From CAJQPP01 sp041747075 (GTDB taxonomy: Bacteria; Planctomycetota; Planctomycetia; Pirellulales; Pirellulaceae): a stretch of 35,199 nt of DNA. Shown here piece by piece: positions 25,876 to 34,310 of the stretch. The translations under genes were made by a program, and so were the position numbers. Position 1 is the stretch's first letter. Each line of letters begins with the position of its first letter. The stretch covers positions 1-35,199 of the forward strand of contig JBGTFW010000217.1 of NCBI GenBank assembly GCA_041747075.1, written 5' to 3'. The notes beneath the pieces are model-generated. The model searched no databases. It saw only the letters and a list, made by a program, of their open reading frames with translations, and was not told the DNA's origin.

Positions 25876-26841
25876 ATGACAAATAGCAAGCCCGTGAAAC
25901 TTACACCCCGCAAGGTCGCCAAGGCAATTGGTGTGAGCGAATCCTCCATGAAGAGATGGTGCGACCGCGGACTCATCCCATTTGAAAAGACCGTCGGCGG
26001 ACATCGCCGCATTTCCCGCCATTCGGTCTTTGAGTTCATTCGCAACGGCACTCACCAACTCGTCAACTCGGAAGCCCTCGGATTGCCACCCGGCATTCGG
26101 TCCGGGCGACGGGAGCTTGCTGATATGCGAGTTGATTTTGACGACTCCCTCATGGCTGGCGACGCGGATCGCGCCGCGCGGGTCGTAATGGAAGTCTGGC
26201 TGGGTGGACACTCGGTTGCGGAGATTGGGGATCGACTGGTTACACCCGCCTTTCAACGTTTTTTGGTCAACTGGAAATGCGAGGAGAATCCGGATTCCCG
26301 CCAGAAACAGGCGTGCGAAGCGGCCGTTCAGGCGCTTGATGAATTGCGAAAACTTCTTCCGCAACCGGGCGATACCGCGCCCCTCGCGGTTGGGGGCACG
26401 ACCGGCACCGGAAAAGACCAGCCGATGCCCGGAACGATCGTCGAAATGGTTCTTGAAGAATCCGGATGGCGGACCCGTTCGCTCGGTGACAATGTTGCAC
26501 TGTCAGCGCTGGTGATGGCCTATCGCGAAGATCACCCGAAGCTCATTTGGTTAAGCATCGACGACCAGGCGGACGAAGGCGAGTTGAACGCAAAGCTGTC
26601 GGAGCTGCGGCAATCGGTCAATCCGGGAACGTTCGTCGCCGTCAACGGCCCGCCGACGAGCGCGCGGCTGGTGGAGAACAGGCAGGGGATGCGATTTAGC
26701 GCCAACCTCCAGCAACTTGAGTCGCTCGCCAGTTCACTTCAAAACGGCCGTACTGCCTGGAAAGGCCACACGGCGTTGGGAATTGACACGGCGAACGGAA
26801 ACCATTTGCGGTCACAATTTGCTCCGGCACACAACGTATGA
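25876..26841 (+). CDS. MerR-type regulator with degenerate B12-binding-like domain
   Basis: The 321 residues begin with a MerR-family winged helix (about 8-57): LTPRKVAKAIGVSESSMKRW, then a GGHRRIS segment. A helical domain (about 75-160) like the cap of CarH-type proteins follows, and then a Rossmann-like domain (about 168-290) in the position of the B12-binding domain. In B12-binding regulators the cobalt ligand lies in a DxHxxG motif; here the aligned segment is DQPMPG (181-186), with Pro183 in the His place. The Glu-His motif of the cap is also absent. It probably does not bind cobalamin in the standard way and may sense another ligand or act with a partner. DNA binding is likely. It is single, and convergent with the LRR gene. 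Confidence 0.78.
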   Translation: MTNSKPVKLTPRKVAKAIGVSESSMKRWCDRGLIPFEKTVGGHRRISRHSVFEFIRNGTHQLVNSEALGLPPGIRSGRRELADMRVDFDDSLMAGDADRAARVVMEVWLGGHSVAEIGDRLVTPAFQRFLVNWKCEENPDSRQKQACEAAVQALDELRKLLPQPGDTAPLAVGGTTGTGKDQPMPGTIVEMVLEESGWRTRSLGDNVALSALVMAYREDHPKLIWLSIDDQADEGELNAKLSELRQSVNPGTFVAVNGPPTSARLVENRQGMRFSANLQQLESLASSLQNGRTAWKGHTALGIDTANGNHLRSQFAPAHNV

Positions 26842-26888
26842 CATTGCCGCCGCGCGTCGGGCACCGGTGAGGGGACGAGTCGCCCGTG

Positions 26889-28772
26889 TCATCGCTCGAC
26901 GCGAAGGTCAGGGATCGAATCTCGCAATCGCGCGACTCCGGCGTCGGTCACTCGCGTCTGGCGCAAATCGAGATATTCCAGGCTCTTGATCAAGGCCAGG
27001 TGCGCAATTCCTGTATCGGTGATTCCCGTTCCGCCCAGCCAAAGAACTTTCAAGGGCAAACGCGCCAGGTGTTTCAACCCCGCGTCGCTGATCGGCGTAC
27101 TCGCCAGGTCGAGTTGTTCCAACGTTCCGATCGTTCCCAGTTGCTCAAGGCCCGCGTCACTAATCCCCGTAACGTCGATCATCAGTTCGCGAAGTTTCGG
27201 AAGTCCCGCCAGATGACGGATTCCATCATCGCCGATCGGGTTTTCGGAAAGCTGCAACCACTCCAGCGACTGACAGGCGGATAACGCGCGGAGATCGTCC
27301 CCGCGGATGCCGGCACCGGCCAGCGCAAGCCCGATCGGGTCTCTTGCCTCCAGATTGCGCAGGTCGTCCCGCGTGACTTTCAGGAATTCGCGGTACTCCC
27401 GGTCGAGTTGATCGAAGGGCGCGGCCGTGTCGGCCAGCGAAAGTTCGCCGTCGGGATCGCGATAGAAATCCCGGACAAAACGGATCAGACCCTCCCGGTA
27501 TCGCCCTCCCTCCCCGTTGAAAAGAAACTGGCACATTCCCGCCGATTGGGAATACAGGGCGTGAACCTCGCCGCTTTCCTGAAGGCCCGTTCGATCGAGT
27601 GAGTGCAGTTCCTCGAGCGGGCGAAAGAATCCTTCACGCGTGAACCGCAATCGCGCGAATTGCAACCGTTGCGCATCGAATCCCCCCAGCGTCACGCGGT
27701 CGGTGAACTCGCGCATCGACTCGAAGTACATGGCGGTTCCCTCGACCAGCCATGCGTGGCTGGCGTTGGCCATCGATCGCTTGCCGGGGGACTTTTCCCG
27801 CATCAACTGGTGAACGATCTCGTGCCGCCAGGTATCGAGCGGGGCAGGGGAGTCGTGATAGAAAAAACTCACTTCCCGCTCGTCGTTGTAGTATCCCGTT
27901 GATAGCTCGATATTGCTGACATCGGCAAGGTCGCGAAGGTATTGCTCGCGGTTGGCAAAGAGGATCACGTCATGGCGCTGGCTGCCCGAACTGTCCGAGC
28001 CATCTCCACCGAGCCAGGATCGCAACTGTCGGTCGCCGCTCCACAATTCAAACCAGACTTGCCGCCATACGTCGTAGGTCGTTTCAAGGACGATCGCAAG
28101 TTGCCTGCCCGCCTCCCCGTCCGGCGTGGAGATTGTGAAGTGCGGTGATTGAACGATCTGATAATCGCCCTTTTCCCAGCCGATAATTGCCTGGCGGCGC
28201 TGGCCGCGCGAGACACGAATCGGCCTCAGGGTCCTTGTCCACCCACCGCCGTCGCGGCGGAAGCCGAGAATTCCGCGAATTTCGGCGTGATCGGGCGCGG
28301 CGACGAGCGCTTCGTGAAGTAACTGGTACCCCGTTGCGCCGTGCGACTCGTCCGCGGCGCGATTCGCCAGCTCGATCAATCGCCCGGCATGTTCATCACC
28401 GATCTTTTCAAGTTGACGCGCCCACGCGCGATGCAGGTCGGTGGCGGAATCCGCAACCGCGATGCCAGTGGCTGGAGGAAGAAAAATCGTTTGCCGGTCG
28501 GGCAACTGTTCGATAATGCGTGATCGCGTCGTTGCCGCTTCGTCGGGCATCTCCTGTTTCGCGCAGACTTTCGCGAGGGATTCCAGTCGCTGGTGATATT
28601 CGGCGCGGGCCCTTTTGATCTCCCTATCGAGGTCGGACGTTTCGCTCCGCGGTGGCTGCGCGGCGACAGCCCCCGCGGTGATGAGAGCGCCAAACATCAA
28701 GGCTGCTGATCCGCCGCGAATCGAACCCGATACGAATTTCCGCCAGCCCATGGTTGTCTTCCGCCCTTGCAT
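26889..28772 (-). CDS. Secreted metallopeptidase-like (DUF1570) protein with leucine-rich repeats
   Basis: The product is 627 residues from ATG 28772 (GGGGA six bases upstream). ATG 28751 (GGAAG upstream) is also possible. A hydrophobic signal-like segment at about 20-38 ends AVAAQ. Helical charged regions follow. Residues about 205-440 resemble DUF1570/peptidase MA-type domains: HEIVH (317-321) is a HExxH zinc motif and WLVEGTAMYFE (341-351) provides a downstream Glu, as in gluzincins. The C-terminal 140 residues hold about six LRR units of the bacterial type, with repeated LxxLxLxxTxITDxGL-like patterns (for example TPISDAGLKHLARL). The protein probably acts outside the cytoplasm. Proteolytic activity is inferred from the motif only. 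Confidence 0.82.
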   Translation of the reverse strand: MQGRKTTMGWRKFVSGSIRGGSAALMFGALITAGAVAAQPPRSETSDLDREIKRARAEYHQRLESLAKVCAKQEMPDEAATTRSRIIEQLPDRQTIFLPPATGIAVADSATDLHRAWARQLEKIGDEHAGRLIELANRAADESHGATGYQLLHEALVAAPDHAEIRGILGFRRDGGGWTRTLRPIRVSRGQRRQAIIGWEKGDYQIVQSPHFTISTPDGEAGRQLAIVLETTYDVWRQVWFELWSGDRQLRSWLGGDGSDSSGSQRHDVILFANREQYLRDLADVSNIELSTGYYNDEREVSFFYHDSPAPLDTWRHEIVHQLMREKSPGKRSMANASHAWLVEGTAMYFESMREFTDRVTLGGFDAQRLQFARLRFTREGFFRPLEELHSLDRTGLQESGEVHALYSQSAGMCQFLFNGEGGRYREGLIRFVRDFYRDPDGELSLADTAAPFDQLDREYREFLKVTRDDLRNLEARDPIGLALAGAGIRGDDLRALSACQSLEWLQLSENPIGDDGIRHLAGLPKLRELMIDVTGISDAGLEQLGTIGTLEQLDLASTPISDAGLKHLARLPLKVLWLGGTGITDTGIAHLALIKSLEYLDLRQTRVTDAGVARLRDSIPDLRVER

Positions 28773-28969
28773 TGATTGTCCCCGTTATATTTTAGCTGAA
28801 TGTCGGGGCGTTCCGGGGCGAAGCGGGGCGGTTTTGGATGTAGCCGAAACTCCGATGAGTTCGGAAATGCCATTCGGCTCACCGAATTGTTGCCAATCCG
28901 GCATTGTGACAATTGCGGTCGGACTGACGGGCGTCGCCGGCTAACGGGAAATCGTGGATACTTCGGAGT
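28773..28969. other. Divergent intergenic region with imperfect hairpin
   Basis: The 197 bases between the divergent LRR and PilD-like genes contain CCGAAACTC/GAGTTCGG near 28848-28865, a bulged hairpin. No clear promoter hexamers stand out except the AT-rich GTTATATTTTAG near 28784-28795, which could serve the minus-strand gene. Confidence 0.3.
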
Positions 28970-30136
28970 ATGTCCCGACGCCGCTCGCGATGGAATTTCT
29001 GGAAGAACGTGCTGGTGTGCGCGTTGTTCGCAATCGTTGCTTTCATGAGCGTTCTGCCGCTTCTCGAAGCGCGGTTGCCGTTCGACCGGACGACGCTGAC
29101 GCGGCTCGAAACGGTGCGAACGATGTTGATGGAACTGCTGGTCGCCGCATGGTTTATTGCGCTGGGCGGAATGATCGGCAGCTTTATCAACGTCGTCGTG
29201 TGGCGGATGCCGCGCGGCGTTTCCATTGTCTCCGGCGGCTCGGCCTGTCCCTGGTGTCTGGCAAGGATTCGGCTCAGCGACAACATCCCGGTCATCGGCT
29301 GGCTGAAGCTCGGCGGCCGCTGCCGCGTTTGCCATCTCCCCATTTCGCCCCGTTATCCAATCGTGGAGGGAATCCTTGCCGGCGTGTTTTTCGTGCTCTT
29401 TTACGTCGAGTTGCGAAGCGGCGGGGGAAACCTGCCGGGCGGTTCGCGCTACGCGATCACGGGCTCTTTGCAAATCGTCATCGCGACGAAATGGGACGTC
29501 GTGGCGATTTATGTTTTTCACGCATTCCTGATTACGATGTTATTGACGTGGGCCTTGATGGAACTGGACGCGAGTCGCCTGCCAGTGCGAACGATTATCC
29601 TCGCATTGCTGGTCGGAGCAATCGCACCGCTCGCGTGGCCGTGGTTGCAGCCGGTCAACTGGGCCGCTTTGGGCGACCCGGTTTTCGGAACGGGGTCGGC
29701 GGGAGGGCGCATGACGACCGCCTTTATCGGCCTCAGCGGGGGGTTTCTTCTCGGTGAATTCCTCCGCCTCAACGATTCGCCGGCGCCACGCTATGTGAAT
29801 AACGCACCGATCAGCCTGATGACGGTCGGACTGTTTCTCGGCTGGCAGGCACTTGCGACAACGGCCGCGATCAGTGCCATTTTACTCGCCGTTTCGCGAT
29901 TCTCGACGGTCTCCTGGTTCCGCCGGCTTCCACTAACCGGGGTGGCAGCCCTTGCAGCGCTGATTCAGATTTGCCTCTGGCGGTGGATTCATGAGGTCGT
30001 TGGTGGCGAACGACAATCCGAAATTCGCTTCGCGATGGCGGGGCTGGCGGGAGCGGTCGCCGCGGCAATCGTCTTGCGTCACCCGGCATCGACGAAAATC
30101 CTTCAACCATCAGAGCCTGCTCCCCGACAATCATGA
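28970..30136 (+). CDS. PilD-like prepilin peptidase/N-methylase family protein, peptidase Asp altered
   Basis: This 388-residue, multi-helix protein carries the N-terminal domain of bifunctional prepilin peptidases: GSFINVVVWRMPRG (70-83), then CPWC (93-96) and CRVC (118-121) zinc-type cysteine pairs with NIPVIGWL between. The first catalytic Asp is plausible at Asp200 (LMELDASRLP). The second, normally in a GxGD motif, is replaced: FGTGSAGGRM (239-248) has Ser where Asp is expected. The protein may have lost peptidase activity or use another residue. There is a hydrophobic helix near 13-30 upstream of the family domain. The stop overlaps the next gene's start (ATGA, 30133-30136). It differs from the TadV-type peptidase at 12999-13754 and may belong to a type IV or type II system located elsewhere. 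Confidence 0.78.
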   Translation: MSRRRSRWNFWKNVLVCALFAIVAFMSVLPLLEARLPFDRTTLTRLETVRTMLMELLVAAWFIALGGMIGSFINVVVWRMPRGVSIVSGGSACPWCLARIRLSDNIPVIGWLKLGGRCRVCHLPISPRYPIVEGILAGVFFVLFYVELRSGGGNLPGGSRYAITGSLQIVIATKWDVVAIYVFHAFLITMLLTWALMELDASRLPVRTIILALLVGAIAPLAWPWLQPVNWAALGDPVFGTGSAGGRMTTAFIGLSGGFLLGEFLRLNDSPAPRYVNNAPISLMTVGLFLGWQALATTAAISAILLAVSRFSTVSWFRRLPLTGVAALAALIQICLWRWIHEVVGGERQSEIRFAMAGLAGAVAAAIVLRHPASTKILQPSEPAPRQS

Positions 30137-30987
30137 CGGAATCACGTTACGAATACCTTGGTCAACGCACCCACCAGCCGCTGGTGGGACGCGAGTCCTC
30201 CTCCGAGTGGGAGATGGACGTCACCCATCGAAAGATGATCTTGCGAATCCTCCCTGGTGATCCGGAATCGGGTCGGCGCGGGACGCTGTGCGTGCTCGGT
30301 GCGGGCAGGTGCCGGGAACTCAAACTGGAGGCGTTGCTGCGGCGATACCATGAACTGCATCTTGTCGATTGCGACGGTGAGGCCGTCAAGGCAGGAGTGG
30401 AGGAGCAGAACCTGAAGGGCCATCCCCGTGTCATGCGCCATGCGGGTGTGGATATTGGCGGCGCGAACACGCTCGTTGATGAATTTGCAAATCATCGCGG
30501 GGAAGCGGTTCTCGACCAGATTGAAACCGTGCTGAAAACGAAAGAGACTCTGATCGGCCTCGGACGATTCGAAGTCGTTCTGTCGTCGGACGTCTTGCCG
30601 GAGATGCTGGCGCGACTGGTCGAGTCGGTGGGGAAGGCCGAGCTGCGGCTGCCAGTGCTTATCGGGATGGCGCGGAAACGACACGTTTCCGACATGCTCG
30701 ACCTGACAACGCCCGGTGGCCAGGCCATTCTCGTCACCGAAGTCACCAACTCGGAATGGGTGTCCCAATTGCGATCCGCGCCCGGCGACTTGTCGATGCT
30801 GTTACGCGAAGTTCAGGAGAAGGGGTTGTTTCATGCCGGTTGCAATCCCGCCGTCATTGATTCGATGCTCACGCGCGATCGCGAGCTGGCGGATCGCATC
30901 GCGCGTTACGACATATCGCCGCCGTGGCTGCGTCCGCGCCGCGACGGTGCGGGACTGTATCTCGCCTATCGGCTGACGTGTCAATGA
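30133..30987 (+). CDS. Rossmann-fold methyltransferase-like protein
   Basis: The 284 residues include LCVLGAGRCREL (52-63), a SAM-binding-type glycine motif, followed at strand 2 by HLVDCDGEAV (an acidic residue in place to bind the ribose). A later strand, RFEVVLSSDVLPEML, is typical of class I methyltransferases. There is no signal peptide or membrane segment. The start overlaps the PilD-like stop by four bases, so the two proteins are made together. Substrate unknown. An alternative reading is a non-catalytic Rossmann protein, since no catalytic motif IV of DNA or protein methylases is clear. Confidence 0.68.
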   Translation: MTESRYEYLGQRTHQPLVGRESSSEWEMDVTHRKMILRILPGDPESGRRGTLCVLGAGRCRELKLEALLRRYHELHLVDCDGEAVKAGVEEQNLKGHPRVMRHAGVDIGGANTLVDEFANHRGEAVLDQIETVLKTKETLIGLGRFEVVLSSDVLPEMLARLVESVGKAELRLPVLIGMARKRHVSDMLDLTTPGGQAILVTEVTNSEWVSQLRSAPGDLSMLLREVQEKGLFHAGCNPAVIDSMLTRDRELADRIARYDISPPWLRPRRDGAGLYLAYRLTCQ

Positions 30988-31004
30988 GGACAACTACAAG
31001 GAAA

Positions 31005-31673
31005 TTATTTCCTTCGTCGATTGGCAATGAATCCCAATCCCAATAGCAAAATGGTACCGGCCAACGACGGTTCGGGGATAGGAGACGTGGTCAAGGTAAA
31101 AGCCTGTTCTGCGCCATTTGCAAACCAGACGACTCCTGGCGTCGTTTGGGAAAATGCATCATTCGCAATTCCATTCACATTGTCCAAATTTCCGGTTTCC
31201 CAAAACCAGTTGTCCCCGTTTTGAGACGTGTCGTTAAAAATCTCCAGCCAATACGTGCCGGGCGCCAAGTTGAGGGCACCGAGATTAAGGGTATACATAT
31301 ACTCGTCAACGCCAAACAGGTTGACACCCGTATCAACCCTTAAGTCGGCGGTAACCCCCGAAAGATTCAGGAATGCAGCCGAGCTGTCGGGAAGTCCGGC
31401 AAGGTCCCCATGGATCCGGATCGCAAAACTGTCCGAAACGGCCGTATTGCTTGGGAAATACCCTCCCCACCAGGACAAGCTGTAATTCAGGGGGCCGCCG
31501 GCCGTAACCACGAAATTATCGGCAATCGACTGGGGAAAAGTAACATCCGAGAAAAACCCGTTCGCCTGGTTGGGTCCCTGAGAAATATCAGCCGAGGCCG
31601 TATTCCCAATAGACGCGACCACAAGTGCGAATAGACCGGCGATCAATTTGATTTTTCCGCTGTTCAGTTTCAT
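31005..31673 (-). CDS. PEP-CTERM exported protein
   Basis: ATG 31673 is preceded by GAGGAA at seven bases. The 222 residues start with a signal peptide (about 1-28, ending NTASA). The middle is beta-rich with many Asn, Gly and Trp residues and no Cys. The C-terminus is a full PEP-CTERM sorting signal: IPEPS (about 199-203), a hydrophobic helix LAGTILLLGLGFIA, then NRRRK. Exosortase is expected to recognise and cleave such tails, leaving the protein at the cell surface. No exosortase gene is in the window. The function of the mature domain is unknown. The base composition is more AT-rich than the flanks. Confidence 0.88.
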   Translation of the reverse strand: MKLNSGKIKLIAGLFALVVASIGNTASADISQGPNQANGFFSDVTFPQSIADNFVVTAGGPLNYSLSWWGGYFPSNTAVSDSFAIRIHGDLAGLPDSSAAFLNLSGVTADLRVDTGVNLFGVDEYMYTLNLGALNLAPGTYWLEIFNDTSQNGDNWFWETGNLDNVNGIANDAFSQTTPGVVWFANGAEQAFTLTTSPIPEPSLAGTILLLGLGFIANRRRK

Positions 31674-32051
31674 GATGCTTCCTCTCCGAGTGGGTGGGTC
31701 GAGACTGGCAACGTACCAGGTCTTTCGATCGCAATCAGTCTAGTTGCCGCGGCAAGCAATACAATCCCCTCCGTCCGAAAAACCTCGCCCGAACGAAATG
31801 GCCCCTGTTTTCGGCAAAAAAACGTGAAAAAGACGCAAAAAAGTCGATACGGATGGTGCTCGTTTTGGCCAAATGAATGGTGCCTGCCCGATAATACTCG
31901 ATCGACGGCGAGAATTGGTCGATGTGCGTTAAGCTCGTTGATACCACCGCATTTCCAAGTCAGTGCGAGGCCGGGAACGGACGCCGGTTGTGTCGCGAAG
32001 CGACGGCACGCAATGAGGAAGATCCGTTCCTGTCGTCCCTTCGGGACTGGG
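31674..32051. other. Intergenic region with repeat-like sequence, no intact gene
   Basis: About 380 bases. The first part (to about 31900) is AT-richer and contains A runs and a GATAAT hexamer (31890-31895), so it may carry promoters. From about 31950 the sequence holds short palindromic parts such as GTCGCGAAGCGAC (31989-32001) and GTCCCTTCGGGAC (32035-32047). These look like dispersed hairpin repeats and end where the phosphoketolase fragment begins. No intact coding frame is convincing. Confidence 0.4.
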
Positions 32052-32308
32052 CTAAGGGTGAGTCCGGCAATCCACGGACTTCCGCCGCGTCCCCGTGGTA
32101 TCCATGTGAACGTAGATAAAGTTCAGTCCCGGAGTCGTCCCCCAGTGTCCCAGCAGACGCGGCTTGATGTGCTCCAGCGTCAGCGGTTGCATGAGCAGTG
32201 GATTGTCGTAGAGATAGATCAGGCGACGGACAGATAGTTGGCGGCGCGCCAGTAGGCGTCCAGCTTGCGGAGCAGCTCAGGCATGAGAGTCTCGCGTGTT
32301 GTTTTCAT
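32052..32308 (-). pseudogene. xfp: Truncated, frameshifted 5' fragment of phosphoketolase
   Basis: Read from ATG 32308, the product starts MKTTRETLMPELLRKLDAYW and continues RAANYLSV, the standard N-terminus of xylulose-5-phosphate/fructose-6-phosphate phosphoketolase. A one-base loss near 32224 then stops the frame (TGA at about 32218-32220). In the next frame the homology goes on: LIYLYDNPLLMQPLTL, HIKPRLLGHWGTTPGL, then NFIYVHM. After that the sequence leaves the family and enters the repeat-like region (TAG at 32052-32054). Only about 70 of the roughly 800 residues remain. It starts 16 bases after the stop of the P-type ATPase, so an operon ATPase-xfp probably existed. Confidence 0.82.
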
Positions 32309-32324
32309 ATTTCGCAAACCGATA

Positions 32325-34310
32325 TCAGAGATCATGAATGACGCGGGGCGGAAAGGCGGCCCGGAGTGCATTGAGCACTGCGAGGACGTCGATGACTTCC
32401 TGTGAAATCGCTCCAGTCACCGGACTGAGGTGGCCAGTGGCAGCGAAGCCCATGCCGATCATGCTGAGTGCCATACCACCAATGGCACTTTGCAAAGCGA
32501 TGGTTCGCATCCGGCGGCTGATGTGCATGAACTCATCGACTTTCTCAAGCGCGTTGTCCATAACGACGACGCCGGCCGCTTCCGCAGTCACATCACTATT
32601 CTGGCCGATCGCCATCCCAACCGTTGCGGCCATCATCGCCGGTGCGTCGTTGATGCCATCGCCGACATACAATGTTTTCGCTTTGGATGTTTCAGCGCGA
32701 ACGAGGGCAAGTTTCTGTTCCGGGCTTTGCTCCGCGAATATCTCTGTGATACCGACTTGTTCGGCAAGGTAACGAACCTCCGATTCGCGATCGCCCGAAA
32801 CGAGCATCACGCGCGTGAAGGCGTGCTTTGGCCCGAGATGCTTCACGAAGGAGCGACTTTCCGCTCGCGGTTCGTCCCGAAATCGAAACGCAGCGGCATA
32901 GCGCCCGTCGATCATTATGACGCATTCGAGACCTCCGGCTACGGCAGGAAGCTGGTCGGCACCGGCGACATTCTGAACGAGAAGCTTCTTGCGGCTGGAG
33001 ATCTGCACCGAATGGCCAGAGACGGTTCCGACCAGTCCCTGTCCGGGTCGCTCGCCGACGTTGGAGGCTTCAGGCAGTTGAATGGCTGCGACCTTTGCCG
33101 CCTCAAGAATGGCACGGGCGAGCGGATGTTTTGAATAGCGTTCCAAACTTGCAACGAGAGTCAGCACTTCCTTTTGTCTGAACTCCGAAGCGACAATTTG
33201 TTCGGTCAGCTGCGGTTCTCCATAAGTGAGCGTTCCGGTCTTGTCGAAAACTGCGGTGCGACATCCGGCGATCTGTTCGAGCACAACCGGACTTTTCACG
33301 ATGATGGCTCGACGGGCACAGAGGGAAATCGAGCCGATGATGGCAATCGGTATGGCCAGCAGCAATGGGCAGGGAGTTGCAATCACCAACACCGCAAGAA
33401 AACGAAGAGAATCGCCACTGATCGCCCACGCGAAGATCGCGACCAGCAGCGCCACCGGCGTATAGATCGCGCCAAGTTGATCACCGAGTCGCTGTAACTG
33501 CGGCCGCTTGCTTTCGGATTCGTGAATCACCTGAATGATCTTTGCGTGGCGTGAATCAGCGGCGCGCTGCGTCGTGCGGATCGTCAACGCCGAATCGCCG
33601 TTAATCGCACCCGAGATTACGGTTGAACCGGAGGTCTTGGTGATCTGGAACGGTTCACCCGTCAGGTAGGATTCATCCATCACACCGTGACCTTCGATGA
33701 CTTCGCCGTCCACGGGGCAGATGTCGTGCGGGTAAATCACCAGCGTGTCACCAACAGCAACCTCTGCCAGTTCTACATCGACGATTTCAGAATCCCGTTT
33801 TCGGTGCGCGACCGAAGGCATCCGTTTGGCCAGCGCGGCCAGTACCGACGACGCGCTGCGCAGCGCGTAACTCTCCAAAGCTTCGCCGCCGGAAAGCATC
33901 AACACGATGATCGAACCAGCCAGGTATTCGCCAAGGAGAACCGACGTGATGATGGAGATTCCACCCAGAAGATCGGACCCAAATTGACGCTTGAGAAGCT
34001 TTCGCAGCAGTTCAAAAACAAGTGGAACACCTCCCGCGCCGAGCGTGATCCACAAGGGAATCTGGAACGCGCCCGATGACGCGTGGAATCCGAACCGGAG
34101 CACCAGATGTGCCGCGATTCCCAAGACTGCGAGTGTCGCAATGATTGTGGTTCCAAGTTTCCAGAGACCAGACAACGAAACCCACGAACGACCGGATGGC
34201 GGTTCTTGCTGCAACGTTGATTCGGCGACTTGATGTTGGGGATTTGTCATTGATGATTCGATCGAGGCATCGTAACTGCCATAATTCTCATTCGCTGACT
34301 GCCGCCTCAT
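32325..34310 (-). CDS. P1B-type heavy-metal translocating ATPase (TPCP type)
   Basis: The 661-residue protein has all P-type landmarks: LTGEP (216-220), the metal-site segment TPCP (312-315) in the sixth membrane helix, phosphorylation site DKTGTLT (356-362), the heavy-metal-specific KHPLARA segment and GDGINDAPAM in the hinge. TPC instead of CPC places it with the less-studied P1B group that has been linked to Ni/Fe or other metals; the real substrate cannot be read here. It has no N-terminal metal-binding HMA domain, only a short polar tail. ATG 34310 overlaps the end of the DUF302 remnant; ATG 34250 is an alternative start. It is intact while its neighbours on both sides are decayed. Confidence 0.9.
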   Translation of the reverse strand: MRRQSANENYGSYDASIESSMTNPQHQVAESTLQQEPPSGRSWVSLSGLWKLGTTIIATLAVLGIAAHLVLRFGFHASSGAFQIPLWITLGAGGVPLVFELLRKLLKRQFGSDLLGGISIITSVLLGEYLAGSIIVLMLSGGEALESYALRSASSVLAALAKRMPSVAHRKRDSEIVDVELAEVAVGDTLVIYPHDICPVDGEVIEGHGVMDESYLTGEPFQITKTSGSTVISGAINGDSALTIRTTQRAADSRHAKIIQVIHESESKRPQLQRLGDQLGAIYTPVALLVAIFAWAISGDSLRFLAVLVIATPCPLLLAIPIAIIGSISLCARRAIIVKSPVVLEQIAGCRTAVFDKTGTLTYGEPQLTEQIVASEFRQKEVLTLVASLERYSKHPLARAILEAAKVAAIQLPEASNVGERPGQGLVGTVSGHSVQISSRKKLLVQNVAGADQLPAVAGGLECVIMIDGRYAAAFRFRDEPRAESRSFVKHLGPKHAFTRVMLVSGDRESEVRYLAEQVGITEIFAEQSPEQKLALVRAETSKAKTLYVGDGINDAPAMMAATVGMAIGQNSDVTAEAAGVVVMDNALEKVDEFMHISRRMRTIALQSAIGGMALSMIGMGFAATGHLSPVTGAISQEVIDVLAVLNALRAAFPPRVIHDL

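Noticed and set aside
31735..31947. 70-codon frame upstream of the PEP-CTERM gene
   Set aside because: No ribosome-binding site, no motif, and it lies in probable control sequence.
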